Source: Candidatus Altimarinota bacterium
GTDB taxonomy: Bacteria; Patescibacteriota; Gracilibacteria; UBA4473
DNA length: 64,000 nucleotides
Assembly: GCA_020631075.1 (NCBI GenBank)
Contig: JAHDHX010000003.1
Span: forward strand, 124,001-188,000
Reading direction: 5' to 3'
Positions 51,234-60,097 of the stretch are shown here, in pieces. The position numbers and the translations under genes are program-made. The notes beneath the pieces are model-generated. The model saw nothing but the letters and a program-made list of their open reading frames with translations. It was not told the origin of the DNA and did not search any database. The first letter of the stretch is position 1. Each line of letters starts with the position of its first letter.

Positions 51234-52466
51234 CTAGAATCGGAGCTGTCGAGCGATTATTTTTAGCGTTTCAGGGAGAACTTGCATCAGCTGATATCGG
51301 TCAAATCGGTTCCCATTTTTGAGAAGATATGCAATGTATTGCTCTTCATTTATTGTCGTGAAATGCTGGATTTTTTCGACCTCTCTTTTGATCCGTTTTT
51401 GCAAGATTTTGGGCTTTTCGGAAGCCTCAATCAGCCGTGCGATCTGACTCCAGAATGTCTCTTCATTCACATATTTTTCTTTGCAATTCCCAGCTCGTGA
51501 TTGCTGACAGACGAAGTACGTATGCTGTTTCCCATTTGGCTTTTGAGTGGTTGTCCGCGTGATTTTTGATCCACATTTGCCACACTTCACACGCTTAAGA
51601 ATGTAGGAAACACTGTGGCATTTTTCACGGCTCTTATTTAGACCGAGCGCGACTTGGGTCTTCTCATAGAGCTTTTTCGTGATGATGGGCTCATTTTCTC
51701 CTTTGTACCAGTTTCCTGATCCTTTCGGATATTCAAATTCGCCGTAGTAGAACGAATCTTTCAAGATGTTGTATATCGAGCCGAGTGAGACCTTTTTCCC
51801 TGTGCGAGACCGAAGTCCCATTTCATAGACGACTTCGGCGGCATCTCGCCCTGAGTGTCCTTCATCGGCAACTAGCTCAAAGAGTTTTTTGATATGCGAT
51901 GACCGCTCTTCATCGATTTGCACTTTTGACGGAGCTTTCCAGTTGAATGGATCTCGCCACATTTTGAATCCGAGCGGTTGCCTCCCGGGTCTTTTTCCTC
52001 TTTCACAGCTGGCTACGAGCCCTCGCATGATATTTTTCCCCCGATAATCATTTTCCAGCTTTGCCTGACTTCCAAGGAGCATGAGTAGGAACTTTTCATC
52101 AGGCGTATTTGTGAAAGTTTGATCAAATGTTCTCACTTCATGCAGATGACCTCTATCCATCAGATCGACTAAACGTCCAAGGTCTCCAGCGTTCCGACTG
52201 AGGCGATCTGGTGCCCAAGCCAGCACCGCATTCCATTCATCGTTCATGAGTCCCGTAAGGAGTTCCGTAAACCCCTCTCGGTTCTCAGCTTGTTTCGCAG
52301 ACTTACTTTCTTCAATGACATGCACGACCTCTAAATTGTGCTTCATAGCTAGTTTTGTCATCTCTGCCATTTGTGCCCCGAGGCTCGCAGTTTGTCTTTC
52401 GTCTGATTCAGATGATTTCCGAGCATAGAGGCAGTAACGAAGCGGTATTGGTTGCGTGTTTTTCAT
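51234..52466 (-). CDS. Large serine recombinase A
   Basis: RYCLYARKSSESDERQTASLGAQMAEM...WAPDRLSRNAGDLGRLVDLMD...Zn-ribbon VKCGKCGSKITRTTT...C...C. Confidence 0.9.
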   Translation of the reverse strand: MKNTQPIPLRYCLYARKSSESDERQTASLGAQMAEMTKLAMKHNLEVVHVIEESKSAKQAENREGFTELLTGLMNDEWNAVLAWAPDRLSRNAGDLGRLVDLMDRGHLHEVRTFDQTFTNTPDEKFLLMLLGSQAKLENDYRGKNIMRGLVASCERGKRPGRQPLGFKMWRDPFNWKAPSKVQIDEERSSHIKKLFELVADEGHSGRDAAEVVYEMGLRSRTGKKVSLGSIYNILKDSFYYGEFEYPKGSGNWYKGENEPIITKKLYEKTQVALGLNKSREKCHSVSYILKRVKCGKCGSKITRTTTQKPNGKQHTYFVCQQSRAGNCKEKYVNEETFWSQIARLIEASEKPKILQKRIKREVEKIQHFTTINEEQYIAYLLKNGNRFDRYQLMQVLPETLKIIARQLRF

Positions 52467-52731
52467 TACTTACACTAAGCCTGCACAATCTGTTAATAGC
52501 TAGGCGAAAAGCGACCTAATGCCTCTATGTTCAGCTCTCATAAGCAAGCTGAACAGGCGAACTTTTTGCCCTATTTTTATCACTCAAAACTCCAAAGATC
52601 CTTTCACTGATTGAAATGCTCTCGTGGCACATTCGCATCCCTAAAAGCGTACCAACACGAGCATAGGGTATTACCGATACCCGCAAGGCTGGCAAGACGT
52701 GCGCTTGCCAGTTTTTAGAATATGCCCTCAA

Positions 52732-54090
52732 TTAAGCCTTTATCTGATTGGTCGCCGTACGAGACTCTTCGCCTTTGTTTGGACGGGCATCGGTGTTTTT
52801 TACAATGTCATCATTTTCAGCCAGATACACCACTCCATTTTGTAGGTATAATTGCCCCTTCAAGCACCGCAATATTCGACTCTTTTCTCGTCCATTTCCG
52901 TTCGTCAGCACTTGCCGAATGTAGTCCAGCGGGGTCAGTTTTCGCTTGATCCCCGACTGATTATTCATCTCATTAAGCAGTGTGATTTGTCGCTTGATCT
53001 TACTATCAAGTTTCAGATCTGTTTCTTTGAGTTCATGCACCATATTTACCAATGTATCGATAAGATTTTTCTCATTGATGTAGAGCTCTTTGCAACTCTG
53101 TTTTCCTCCCCATTTCGTGCATTTATAATACACATACCTCTTTGGTCCTGCTTTGCGTTGTCGCACATGCTCTTCTCCACATACGCCTGATCCACAGTTA
53201 CCGCATTTAAGCAGTCGTGAGAAGTAGAATGTCTTCGCGCCCCATTTGCTTTTTTCATAGGTTGCCAATCGTTTTCTAACTTCCAAGAATTGTTCTTTCG
53301 TAATTAGTGGTTTGTGATTTCCTTTGTACCAGTTTCCAGATTCGCGTGGATACTCAAACTCCCCGTAATAGAAAGTATCTTTAAAGATACGGTAAATCAT
53401 ACTCAGGGTTAGCTTTTTGCCACTTCTGGTTCGGAAGCCTTCATTGTAGGTTATTTCCCACGCCTCACGTCCACTTTTGTCTTCATCAGTAATTAAGTGG
53501 AAGAGTCTTTGGATGTGCTTGGCTTTGTCGTCATCTAAGATGATTTTACATTCACCGCGGATTCGACTCGGATCTCTTTTTATCTGATACCCGAGAGGCG
53601 GTAATCCAGGCTTTCTTCCACGCTCACAGGCCGCTCGCATTCCACGTTTGATGTTTTTCCCTCGGTTATCATTTTCCAGCTTTGCTTGGCTACAGAGGAT
53701 CATGAGTAAGAACTTTTCATTGGGATTATTGTGGAAGGTTTGTCCGTGCGTACGAATCTCTTGCAAATGCTCTGCATCCATGAGGTCGACTATCTTTCCA
53801 AGGTCTCCTGCATTTCTACTCAACCTGTCTGGTGCCCAGGTTATGATTCCGTTGAAAAGTCCTGATTCAATATCTGCTAAAAGCTGATTGTACACAGGTC
53901 TATTCCCTACCGCTTTTGCGGATTTGGATTCTTGTCTTATCTCCACGACCTCAAGTTTCTCTTTTTGTGCTATCTCGAGCATTTCCCTGATTTGAGCTTC
54001 AATACTCATCGTTTGTTTCTCGTCACTTTCGGTAGATTTGCGAGCGTAGAGGCAATACTTTAATGGTATCTCTGATATATGTTCTGACAT
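52732..54090 (-). CDS. Large serine recombinase B (paralogue of A)
   Basis: KYCLYARKSTESDEKQTMSIEAQIREM...WAPDRLSRNAGDLGKIVDLMD...LLKCGNCGSGVCGEEHVRQRKAGPKRYVYYKC. Confidence 0.9.
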   Translation of the reverse strand: MSEHISEIPLKYCLYARKSTESDEKQTMSIEAQIREMLEIAQKEKLEVVEIRQESKSAKAVGNRPVYNQLLADIESGLFNGIITWAPDRLSRNAGDLGKIVDLMDAEHLQEIRTHGQTFHNNPNEKFLLMILCSQAKLENDNRGKNIKRGMRAACERGRKPGLPPLGYQIKRDPSRIRGECKIILDDDKAKHIQRLFHLITDEDKSGREAWEITYNEGFRTRSGKKLTLSMIYRIFKDTFYYGEFEYPRESGNWYKGNHKPLITKEQFLEVRKRLATYEKSKWGAKTFYFSRLLKCGNCGSGVCGEEHVRQRKAGPKRYVYYKCTKWGGKQSCKELYINEKNLIDTLVNMVHELKETDLKLDSKIKRQITLLNEMNNQSGIKRKLTPLDYIRQVLTNGNGREKSRILRCLKGQLYLQNGVVYLAENDDIVKNTDARPNKGEESRTATNQIKA

Positions 54091-54137
54091 TTTGAATATG
54101 GGTTAGGTTACCCACAGTAATGTCAGGATGCCTCACG

Positions 54138-54647
54138 TTAGTCTATCAATCCAAGTTCCTCAAAAAACATATGCCATTCACAAATTTCCAAACAATTATC
54201 CGCCGCTCTTTTGATACTATCAGAGAGTTTCTTATCCTTCATAAAATCGTGAGCTATTTGATTTCTAGTTTTGTGAACAAAAACTATTTTTTCGACTGTT
54301 TTTTTGTTTATAGGAACTTTATCAGGAAATATTCCGTTTATGTCATTGTACATGATCCAAAATAATTTTAGTTTCCAGCTGGCGGAGTTATGTGACTTAA
54401 GGATATCTTTAGTTATGTCTCTGTATCCACCAAGAAATTCCCGAACTTCATCATCAGATGCACCTGGTGGAAGTATTTCAGCAAGATGCTTTTCCGCGCG
54501 ATAATCAATTTTCAGGTTATTATTAAAAATTTTATCACAACAAAATTCGATAAATTGAACGCCATATATCAACACTTTTTCAAATTCATTATTTTCAAAC
54601 TGATTCTTCAATTCTTTGAACTTTGCGTTTAACTTGTTATTTTCCAT
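54138..54647 (-). CDS. HEPN-like protein
   Basis: 169 aa, helical, contains 'HKTRNQIAHDF' (Rx4H HEPN-type motif); 11-bp overlap with the 3' end of res. Confidence 0.5.
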   Translation of the reverse strand: MENNKLNAKFKELKNQFENNEFEKVLIYGVQFIEFCCDKIFNNNLKIDYRAEKHLAEILPPGASDDEVREFLGGYRDITKDILKSHNSASWKLKLFWIMYNDINGIFPDKVPINKKTVEKIVFVHKTRNQIAHDFMKDKKLSDSIKRAADNCLEICEWHMFFEELGLID

Positions 54648-57339
54648 GAATTTTTACTAAAAAAGAAAAGTCTTTACTTGGTGCTATGGCATCATGTGGA
54701 ATCAAAAGATACTTCCAAGGTTTAATTGCAAACTCAGTAGCATATTTACAATAGAGATCTGCTGCTTTCTTTTTGGCTAACACATCCGCTGCTTCCATTT
54801 CTTTCTTCATCTTTGGCTCAACCATGTAAATAGCCTCGTTTGTTTCTACAATGAAATCTGGCTCATACAATTTTGATCCCTTATCCCAATAAATTGCGAA
54901 CTGCTTGGGTGCAGGTCGAAGCCATTTGATGATACCACTTTGGGAGTCATTCTCGAGAAGGGTCGCAAAGTCTTTTTCTGTTTTGCTATCAAATTTATAT
55001 TCGGGATGGCATGATTTCTTAAACCCGCCGAAGACTTTACTACGAATTTCTGAAGCCGTCTCAAATGATTGTGTATATGGATAAACAGGTTCTCCTTTAA
55101 TTTTTTCAAATGTCTGTTTTTTAATCGGGACATAGTTTTCAACTACTGTTGGGATTAGCTCTAGTGGAGGCTCTTCTTTGTGCTTTCGCATTTGCTCCGT
55201 AATCATATCGCCGATATCTCGCACTTTTCGTGAAACAGCGGAAGCGGTGGCGTCTTCATCTCCACCATTTACTTCCGATATTTTTTTGATTGCTTGGTTG
55301 GCAAGTTTGAAAAGCAGTGCCTTATTTGCATCATAAAGAATATCATCCGCATTAATTACCGCCCCAATGATTTGATGCGTTAATGGTTCATTTGATCGAT
55401 ACATTTTTGCTGTTAGCCTCTCGGCTTGTTTATCAGATTTTTCTAAAGACTTTGTTATAATTTCGTTTGTCCCAGGGCCAAAAGTGAAGTTTTTTACATC
55501 GAGATCAAAATCTGAAAACGAAAGTCCATCGTCTTCTCCCTCTTTGGGAGTGATGGTAATTCTCGGGATGTCGATCGTATTTTGGATATGATCCTCGACG
55601 GTTTGGTCGATGATAAGTGCGCAGGCTTTAATTTCTTCTTCAACAAAAAGTGAATTTTGATCACGGCTCATCAGTTTTTCTTTCGCTTTTGCGAGTAGTT
55701 TGGCTTTTTGCTCGCCTATTCTCAGATGTGCACTGGAAGCAGTATCACTTCCACTCTGCATAATCACTTCGTGCAGAATTTTCTTAGCTCCCAAGTTAAC
55801 TTTCGCCGTTTTTTTGTCTGACTCATCCGCTATGGTTTCTATTCTTTTTTCTTCTTTTTTAATTTCTGTTTCAACGTTCGAATAGCTCTCAAAGACCTCT
55901 TTCGGCACATAGTTAGCAGAGGCATCAATGGTGATAATGTTTCCACGTTTGATGAGACTGTCTTCTTTATTCGCGGCATCTATGATGGCGTCATACTTGT
56001 CATGATGGACAATTGTCAGCCGATCTACATGCGTATCACCCACACGTTTGCCATACGGCAGACGGAGCCCACGCCCCAGTGTTTGCTCAGTTAGGGTTTT
56101 GCTGGCGGAGGTTCGGAGTGGAATGATTGTATAGAGATTTGTCACATCCCAGCCTTCTTTGAGCATATTGACGTGTATCACTACCTCGATTTTATTTTCG
56201 GGGCTTTCAAGTGTGAGTAACTGCTCTACGTTTTCTTCCTTCTCATCACCTTTTTGATTTGAGTGGATCTCCATCACTTTGCCCTGGTAATACCCATTGT
56301 AAAACGAAGAATCTTCCAGAATATTTTTTATTTCGGCGGCATGATGGGTGTCTTTTGCTACGACTAACACAAATGGTTTTACGATTTTCTGTTCGTTTTG
56401 ACGTGCCCAGAGATCAAGCTTGGTTCGGGTGTCATTATGCAAGCGAATACCATCGAGCAACTTAATACGATCGAGCTCAAGCGGGCGATCTTTGAAATCT
56501 GCTGGCTCAAAGTTGGCTCGCGTAGCCACAAAAGGTTCTTTGACGTATCCGTCATTCATGGCGGCACTGAGCGGGTACTCATACACTACGTTTTTGAACT
56601 TTATCGATTTTGCGCCCTTTTCTATCTGTGGGGTGGCGGTGAGCTCTAGCCCGATGGCAGGGCGAAGCTCATTGATCACCTCCATGCCTCGCTTAGCACG
56701 ATACTGATGCGATTCATCCATAATTACCACCAAGTCATCCAACCCCGAAAGATAGTCAAAATATGACTCGCCAATGTACTCAGAAAGTTTTTTGATTTTG
56801 GGCGTACTGGTGCCTGATGCTTTTTTGTTAATCTTTGAAATATTGAAGATGTTGATATGCACCACGTCATCATTCTTCAAGAGGCCCCCCACACTTGCCT
56901 TTTCATAATTATCACCGGTGATGATCACTGGCGGCGTCATTACAAATTTCCCGATACCCTTAAACACATATTTAGGGTGGGTGGGTTCGCTGAGGTCGGT
57001 AATCAGCTTGTTGTAAATCGTAAGGTTCGGCGCCAAGACAAAAAAGTTCTTGATGCCTTTTTTCATATGCAGATAGGCAATGAATGCCCCCATTAGTCGG
57101 GTCTTGCCCACGCCTGTGGCGAGCGCAAAGGTGAGCGAAACAAAGTCTCGCTCAAAATCCGCACAGGTGGGATAGTTCTTTTTCACTTTGGCTATTTCTG
57201 CCACTGGGTCGGCATCGGGGTGCAGGTCGAGCGTGCGAGCGAGGTCAGCGAGTATCTGCAAGCTGTCTGCCTGTGGAGGGCGGAGTGACAGCACATTGCT
57301 GATTGTTCGCTGGACGTTGTCGTAATATTTTCGTTCCAT
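54637..57339 (-). CDS. Type III restriction enzyme Res subunit
   Basis: LTFALATGVGKTRLMGAFIAYL (Walker A), VVIMDESHQYRAKRG (DEsH), EQTLGRGLRLPYGKRVGD (motif VI), C-terminal PD-(D/E)xK-like EPDFIVETNEAIYMVEPKM. Confidence 0.9.
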   Translation of the reverse strand: MERKYYDNVQRTISNVLSLRPPQADSLQILADLARTLDLHPDADPVAEIAKVKKNYPTCADFERDFVSLTFALATGVGKTRLMGAFIAYLHMKKGIKNFFVLAPNLTIYNKLITDLSEPTHPKYVFKGIGKFVMTPPVIITGDNYEKASVGGLLKNDDVVHINIFNISKINKKASGTSTPKIKKLSEYIGESYFDYLSGLDDLVVIMDESHQYRAKRGMEVINELRPAIGLELTATPQIEKGAKSIKFKNVVYEYPLSAAMNDGYVKEPFVATRANFEPADFKDRPLELDRIKLLDGIRLHNDTRTKLDLWARQNEQKIVKPFVLVVAKDTHHAAEIKNILEDSSFYNGYYQGKVMEIHSNQKGDEKEENVEQLLTLESPENKIEVVIHVNMLKEGWDVTNLYTIIPLRTSASKTLTEQTLGRGLRLPYGKRVGDTHVDRLTIVHHDKYDAIIDAANKEDSLIKRGNIITIDASANYVPKEVFESYSNVETEIKKEEKRIETIADESDKKTAKVNLGAKKILHEVIMQSGSDTASSAHLRIGEQKAKLLAKAKEKLMSRDQNSLFVEEEIKACALIIDQTVEDHIQNTIDIPRITITPKEGEDDGLSFSDFDLDVKNFTFGPGTNEIITKSLEKSDKQAERLTAKMYRSNEPLTHQIIGAVINADDILYDANKALLFKLANQAIKKISEVNGGDEDATASAVSRKVRDIGDMITEQMRKHKEEPPLELIPTVVENYVPIKKQTFEKIKGEPVYPYTQSFETASEIRSKVFGGFKKSCHPEYKFDSKTEKDFATLLENDSQSGIIKWLRPAPKQFAIYWDKGSKLYEPDFIVETNEAIYMVEPKMKKEMEAADVLAKKKAADLYCKYATEFAIKPWKYLLIPHDAIAPSKDFSFLVKIHGK

Positions 57340-59138
57340 TAGGCGGCTTGGCTAAAGAGATCGGTTTGTGTTGGTGCATCATCTGCTGGGGTCATAGCGT
57401 CGTCGATGCTGTTGGCTCCGGGTATTTCTTCTACGTTGAGGCTATAGTCTTCTTTGCCAAACTCACACCGCCCCAGCACGGCTTTGGGGATTTTTTTGAG
57501 GGTGATGTTTGGGTAACGTGTGCGGCAGGCGGTCTGGAACGCCCCTGCACATATCACCAAGCTTTCGGTTTCGGTCATTTGCTCGTGGATTCTATCCAGT
57601 TTCTCCACCGTTAGCATCTGCGTGGTGGTGTATATGTAAGCGTTTTCGGTGCTTTGCCCTTGTTTCCAATACATCTGAGCATCAGGCGCATAGTTAAACC
57701 CCTCGTGCTTGGCCATGGCGTGGGCGAGCATAGCGGGGTTATATTTCGGGTTTATGACTTCTATGCCGTACTCATCTCTCACTATTAGCGTCGGTGCCAA
57801 CTCATATACGGTAAACCCACCACCCCCCTGCCAGTTGACCGCTTTGGTTATGCCCCCCGCATCTTCCCCGTTGACTACCTTTTGCAGGCGCGGCACACAG
57901 TGCGTCTGGGCATGGTCACCCAGCTCTATCCCTATCCACCGTCGGTTCATCTTGTGCGCCACTGCGGCCGTGGTGCCTGAGCCCAGGAACGAGTCGAGGA
58001 CGAGATCACCAGGTTTAGTTGCCATTTTTATACAACGAGAAACTAATTTCTCTGGTTTTTTACCATTAGGGAATTGAACAGAGCCTTCTTTAGTTAAATT
58101 CTTAGTTTCTCCTGTAAAATCCCAATATGTACCTTGTAGTTCCTTTTTACATAGTACACCTTCTTTAATCTCTGATACATCTTTTAACCATGCAAGCAAT
58201 CTAAAACTATTGCCCTTGTAGAATTGCTCATACATCATTCCCTTATTTTTACCAGATCTTGGGACGTACTCGATTGAATAAAAGTCTCCTACATGATTTA
58301 AGTCACTTACTTTTTCCATAACTCTTGGTCGAATAGAACTTTGAGGCATTGCAGTTTGAAAACAGTCTTTAGAATATTTTTTATAGACTTCTTTCTCAGT
58401 TAATTTTTCTTCCTTAATAAGCTGATTTATTGATTTAAATACTGGATTTAATCTTTCAAAAATTTTTATCTCATCACCAGCCCCATCAACGGTTGAGCCA
58501 ATATAATTCTTTTCACCTGGATTAACTAATACTGATGTATACTTCCAACTTTTACCTTGCTCTCTATAAGATTCTACTAATTTATGAATAGGAATGTAAT
58601 CATATGCTGACTTAAATGAACTAAATTCAACATAATTTTTTGTGTACACATGTATATATTCTACATTCTTCTTTAGTTTTTTATCTTCCCCACCTCCTGA
58701 AGCTCCTGCTATATTTTTCATATTCACAGATACTGTGTTTATGAAGTTGCTTCGCCCAAACACTTCATCCATCATCACTTTCAAATAAGCCATTTCAGCA
58801 TCATCAATCTGCACAAATATAACTCCATCTTTGCTCAGCAGGCTCCGCAGCAGCACCAGCCGCGCGTGCATCAGGTTTAGCCACACGCTGTGCTCGACTC
58901 CGTCGTCATAGTGCTCAAACGCATTGCCCGTGTTGTACGGCGGGTCTATATAGATGCACTTTACCTTGCCCGCGTAGTCTTGCTCGAGTGCTTTGAGCGC
59001 CAGCAAATTGTCACCGTGTATCAGCATATTACCGCTGCTCGCGTCACCATGCGTCGCGGTCGGCAAAAGGATCCGTGGCTCTAGGCGAGGGTTATCGCCT
59101 TTACCGATCCAGGTGAGTTCAAGTTTTTGTTTCATCAT
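57339..59138 (-). CDS. Type III (beta-class) N6-adenine DNA methyltransferase Mod subunit
   Basis: CIYIDPPYNTGNAFEHYDDGVEHSVWLNLMHARL (DPPY) before LVLDSFLGSGTTAAVAHKMNRRWIGIE (FxGxG); TAATG junction with res. Confidence 0.93.
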   Translation of the reverse strand: MMKQKLELTWIGKGDNPRLEPRILLPTATHGDASSGNMLIHGDNLLALKALEQDYAGKVKCIYIDPPYNTGNAFEHYDDGVEHSVWLNLMHARLVLLRSLLSKDGVIFVQIDDAEMAYLKVMMDEVFGRSNFINTVSVNMKNIAGASGGGEDKKLKKNVEYIHVYTKNYVEFSSFKSAYDYIPIHKLVESYREQGKSWKYTSVLVNPGEKNYIGSTVDGAGDEIKIFERLNPVFKSINQLIKEEKLTEKEVYKKYSKDCFQTAMPQSSIRPRVMEKVSDLNHVGDFYSIEYVPRSGKNKGMMYEQFYKGNSFRLLAWLKDVSEIKEGVLCKKELQGTYWDFTGETKNLTKEGSVQFPNGKKPEKLVSRCIKMATKPGDLVLDSFLGSGTTAAVAHKMNRRWIGIELGDHAQTHCVPRLQKVVNGEDAGGITKAVNWQGGGGFTVYELAPTLIVRDEYGIEVINPKYNPAMLAHAMAKHEGFNYAPDAQMYWKQGQSTENAYIYTTTQMLTVEKLDRIHEQMTETESLVICAGAFQTACRTRYPNITLKKIPKAVLGRCEFGKEDYSLNVEEIPGANSIDDAMTPADDAPTQTDLFSQAA

Positions 59139-59306
59139 GCTTGAGCAGATTACTCAAACACAGGGGTTTCTCAACACACAATATTTCCCTTATCTTGCTT
59201 TACTTTTTGAACGTTTGCGGTGTATATTAGACATGAAGAAAGTAACCCTTATCTTCTTCTGCTTACCCAAGCAAGGTGTGTATGACTGAGGAACTCGGGC
59301 GTACGC

Positions 59307-59353
59307 ACCGAAAAAAGGCAAGCCACTAGGGATTCCTGGAGACTTGTCCTTTT
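59307..59353 (-). terminator. Terminator-like hairpin between the DUF3800 gene and mod
   Basis: AAAAAAGG(A)CAAG-loop-CTTGCCTTTTTT on the minus strand, directly after the DUF3800 stop. Confidence 0.6.
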
Positions 59354-60097
59354 TTATGGGAAAATTTTGTAACCATATTTCGCTATATCACAACAGCGTC
59401 CTCCATAAAATTTAGGTTTCAATATTTGAAAGGCTTGTGAATTGCGACTATTCCCTAATACCTCTCTTGTTATAGGATAAACAACCAGGTCTGCAATCTG
59501 TGCTCCTTTATTTTCTTTTGTCACAAAATTTAGATTTTCTTGAGGGAAAGTAGATTCAAATCTTGAACTTGAAATATAACCATTCCCATTCTCTTTGAGT
59601 CGTTTAAATATTCTGGAAAGATCTTTTATGTTTTCGGTTCTTCTTTCTAAAAAAAGCTCAACAGTTGCATCTTTATGATATAAAAAATGCTGAATTCGTT
59701 CAATAACAAATTGAAATGACAGATCATACGGGCAACCTGGTGTAACATACTTTTGCTTATGTTCTTGGGTTTTAATAACACTTGCAATCAAGGTAAAATC
59801 TAAAGATTGGAAAAAATTAGATACATTACCTGCAAATGAATCAAATTTTGGCTTTGTATTTAAGATTGAAAAAACACCCTTCTGCTTTCTAAGCTCTGAA
59901 GAATGGAAAATAGTATCAGCGCTAAAACCGTTATCTACCTTTAATTTATCAAAGCCTAGTAAAGCCTCCTCAAAATACTTTCTTTCAAAGATTAAAGCAG
60001 CAAGTCCAAACACAGGATATTCTGGATCAATATTGTCTAAATTGGGTGATCCACTTTCATCAAAAAACACTATATAATCTGTCATCTCAATTCCCAA
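59354..60097 (-). CDS. DUF3800 family protein
   Basis: YIVFFDESGSPNLDN...GAQIADLVVYPITREVLG: DUF3800 N- and C-terminal motifs; 16-bp overlap with the upstream helicase gene. Confidence 0.8.
   Translation of the reverse strand: MGIEMTDYIVFFDESGSPNLDNIDPEYPVFGLAALIFERKYFEEALLGFDKLKVDNGFSADTIFHSSELRKQKGVFSILNTKPKFDSFAGNVSNFFQSLDFTLIASVIKTQEHKQKYVTPGCPYDLSFQFVIERIQHFLYHKDATVELFLERRTENIKDLSRIFKRLKENGNGYISSSRFESTFPQENLNFVTKENKGAQIADLVVYPITREVLGNSRNSQAFQILKPKFYGGRCCDIAKYGYKIFP

Noticed and set aside
52531-52731. 66-aa ORF between the two recombinases
   Set aside because: No family resemblance and unusual composition; more likely non-coding spacer or degraded sequence.
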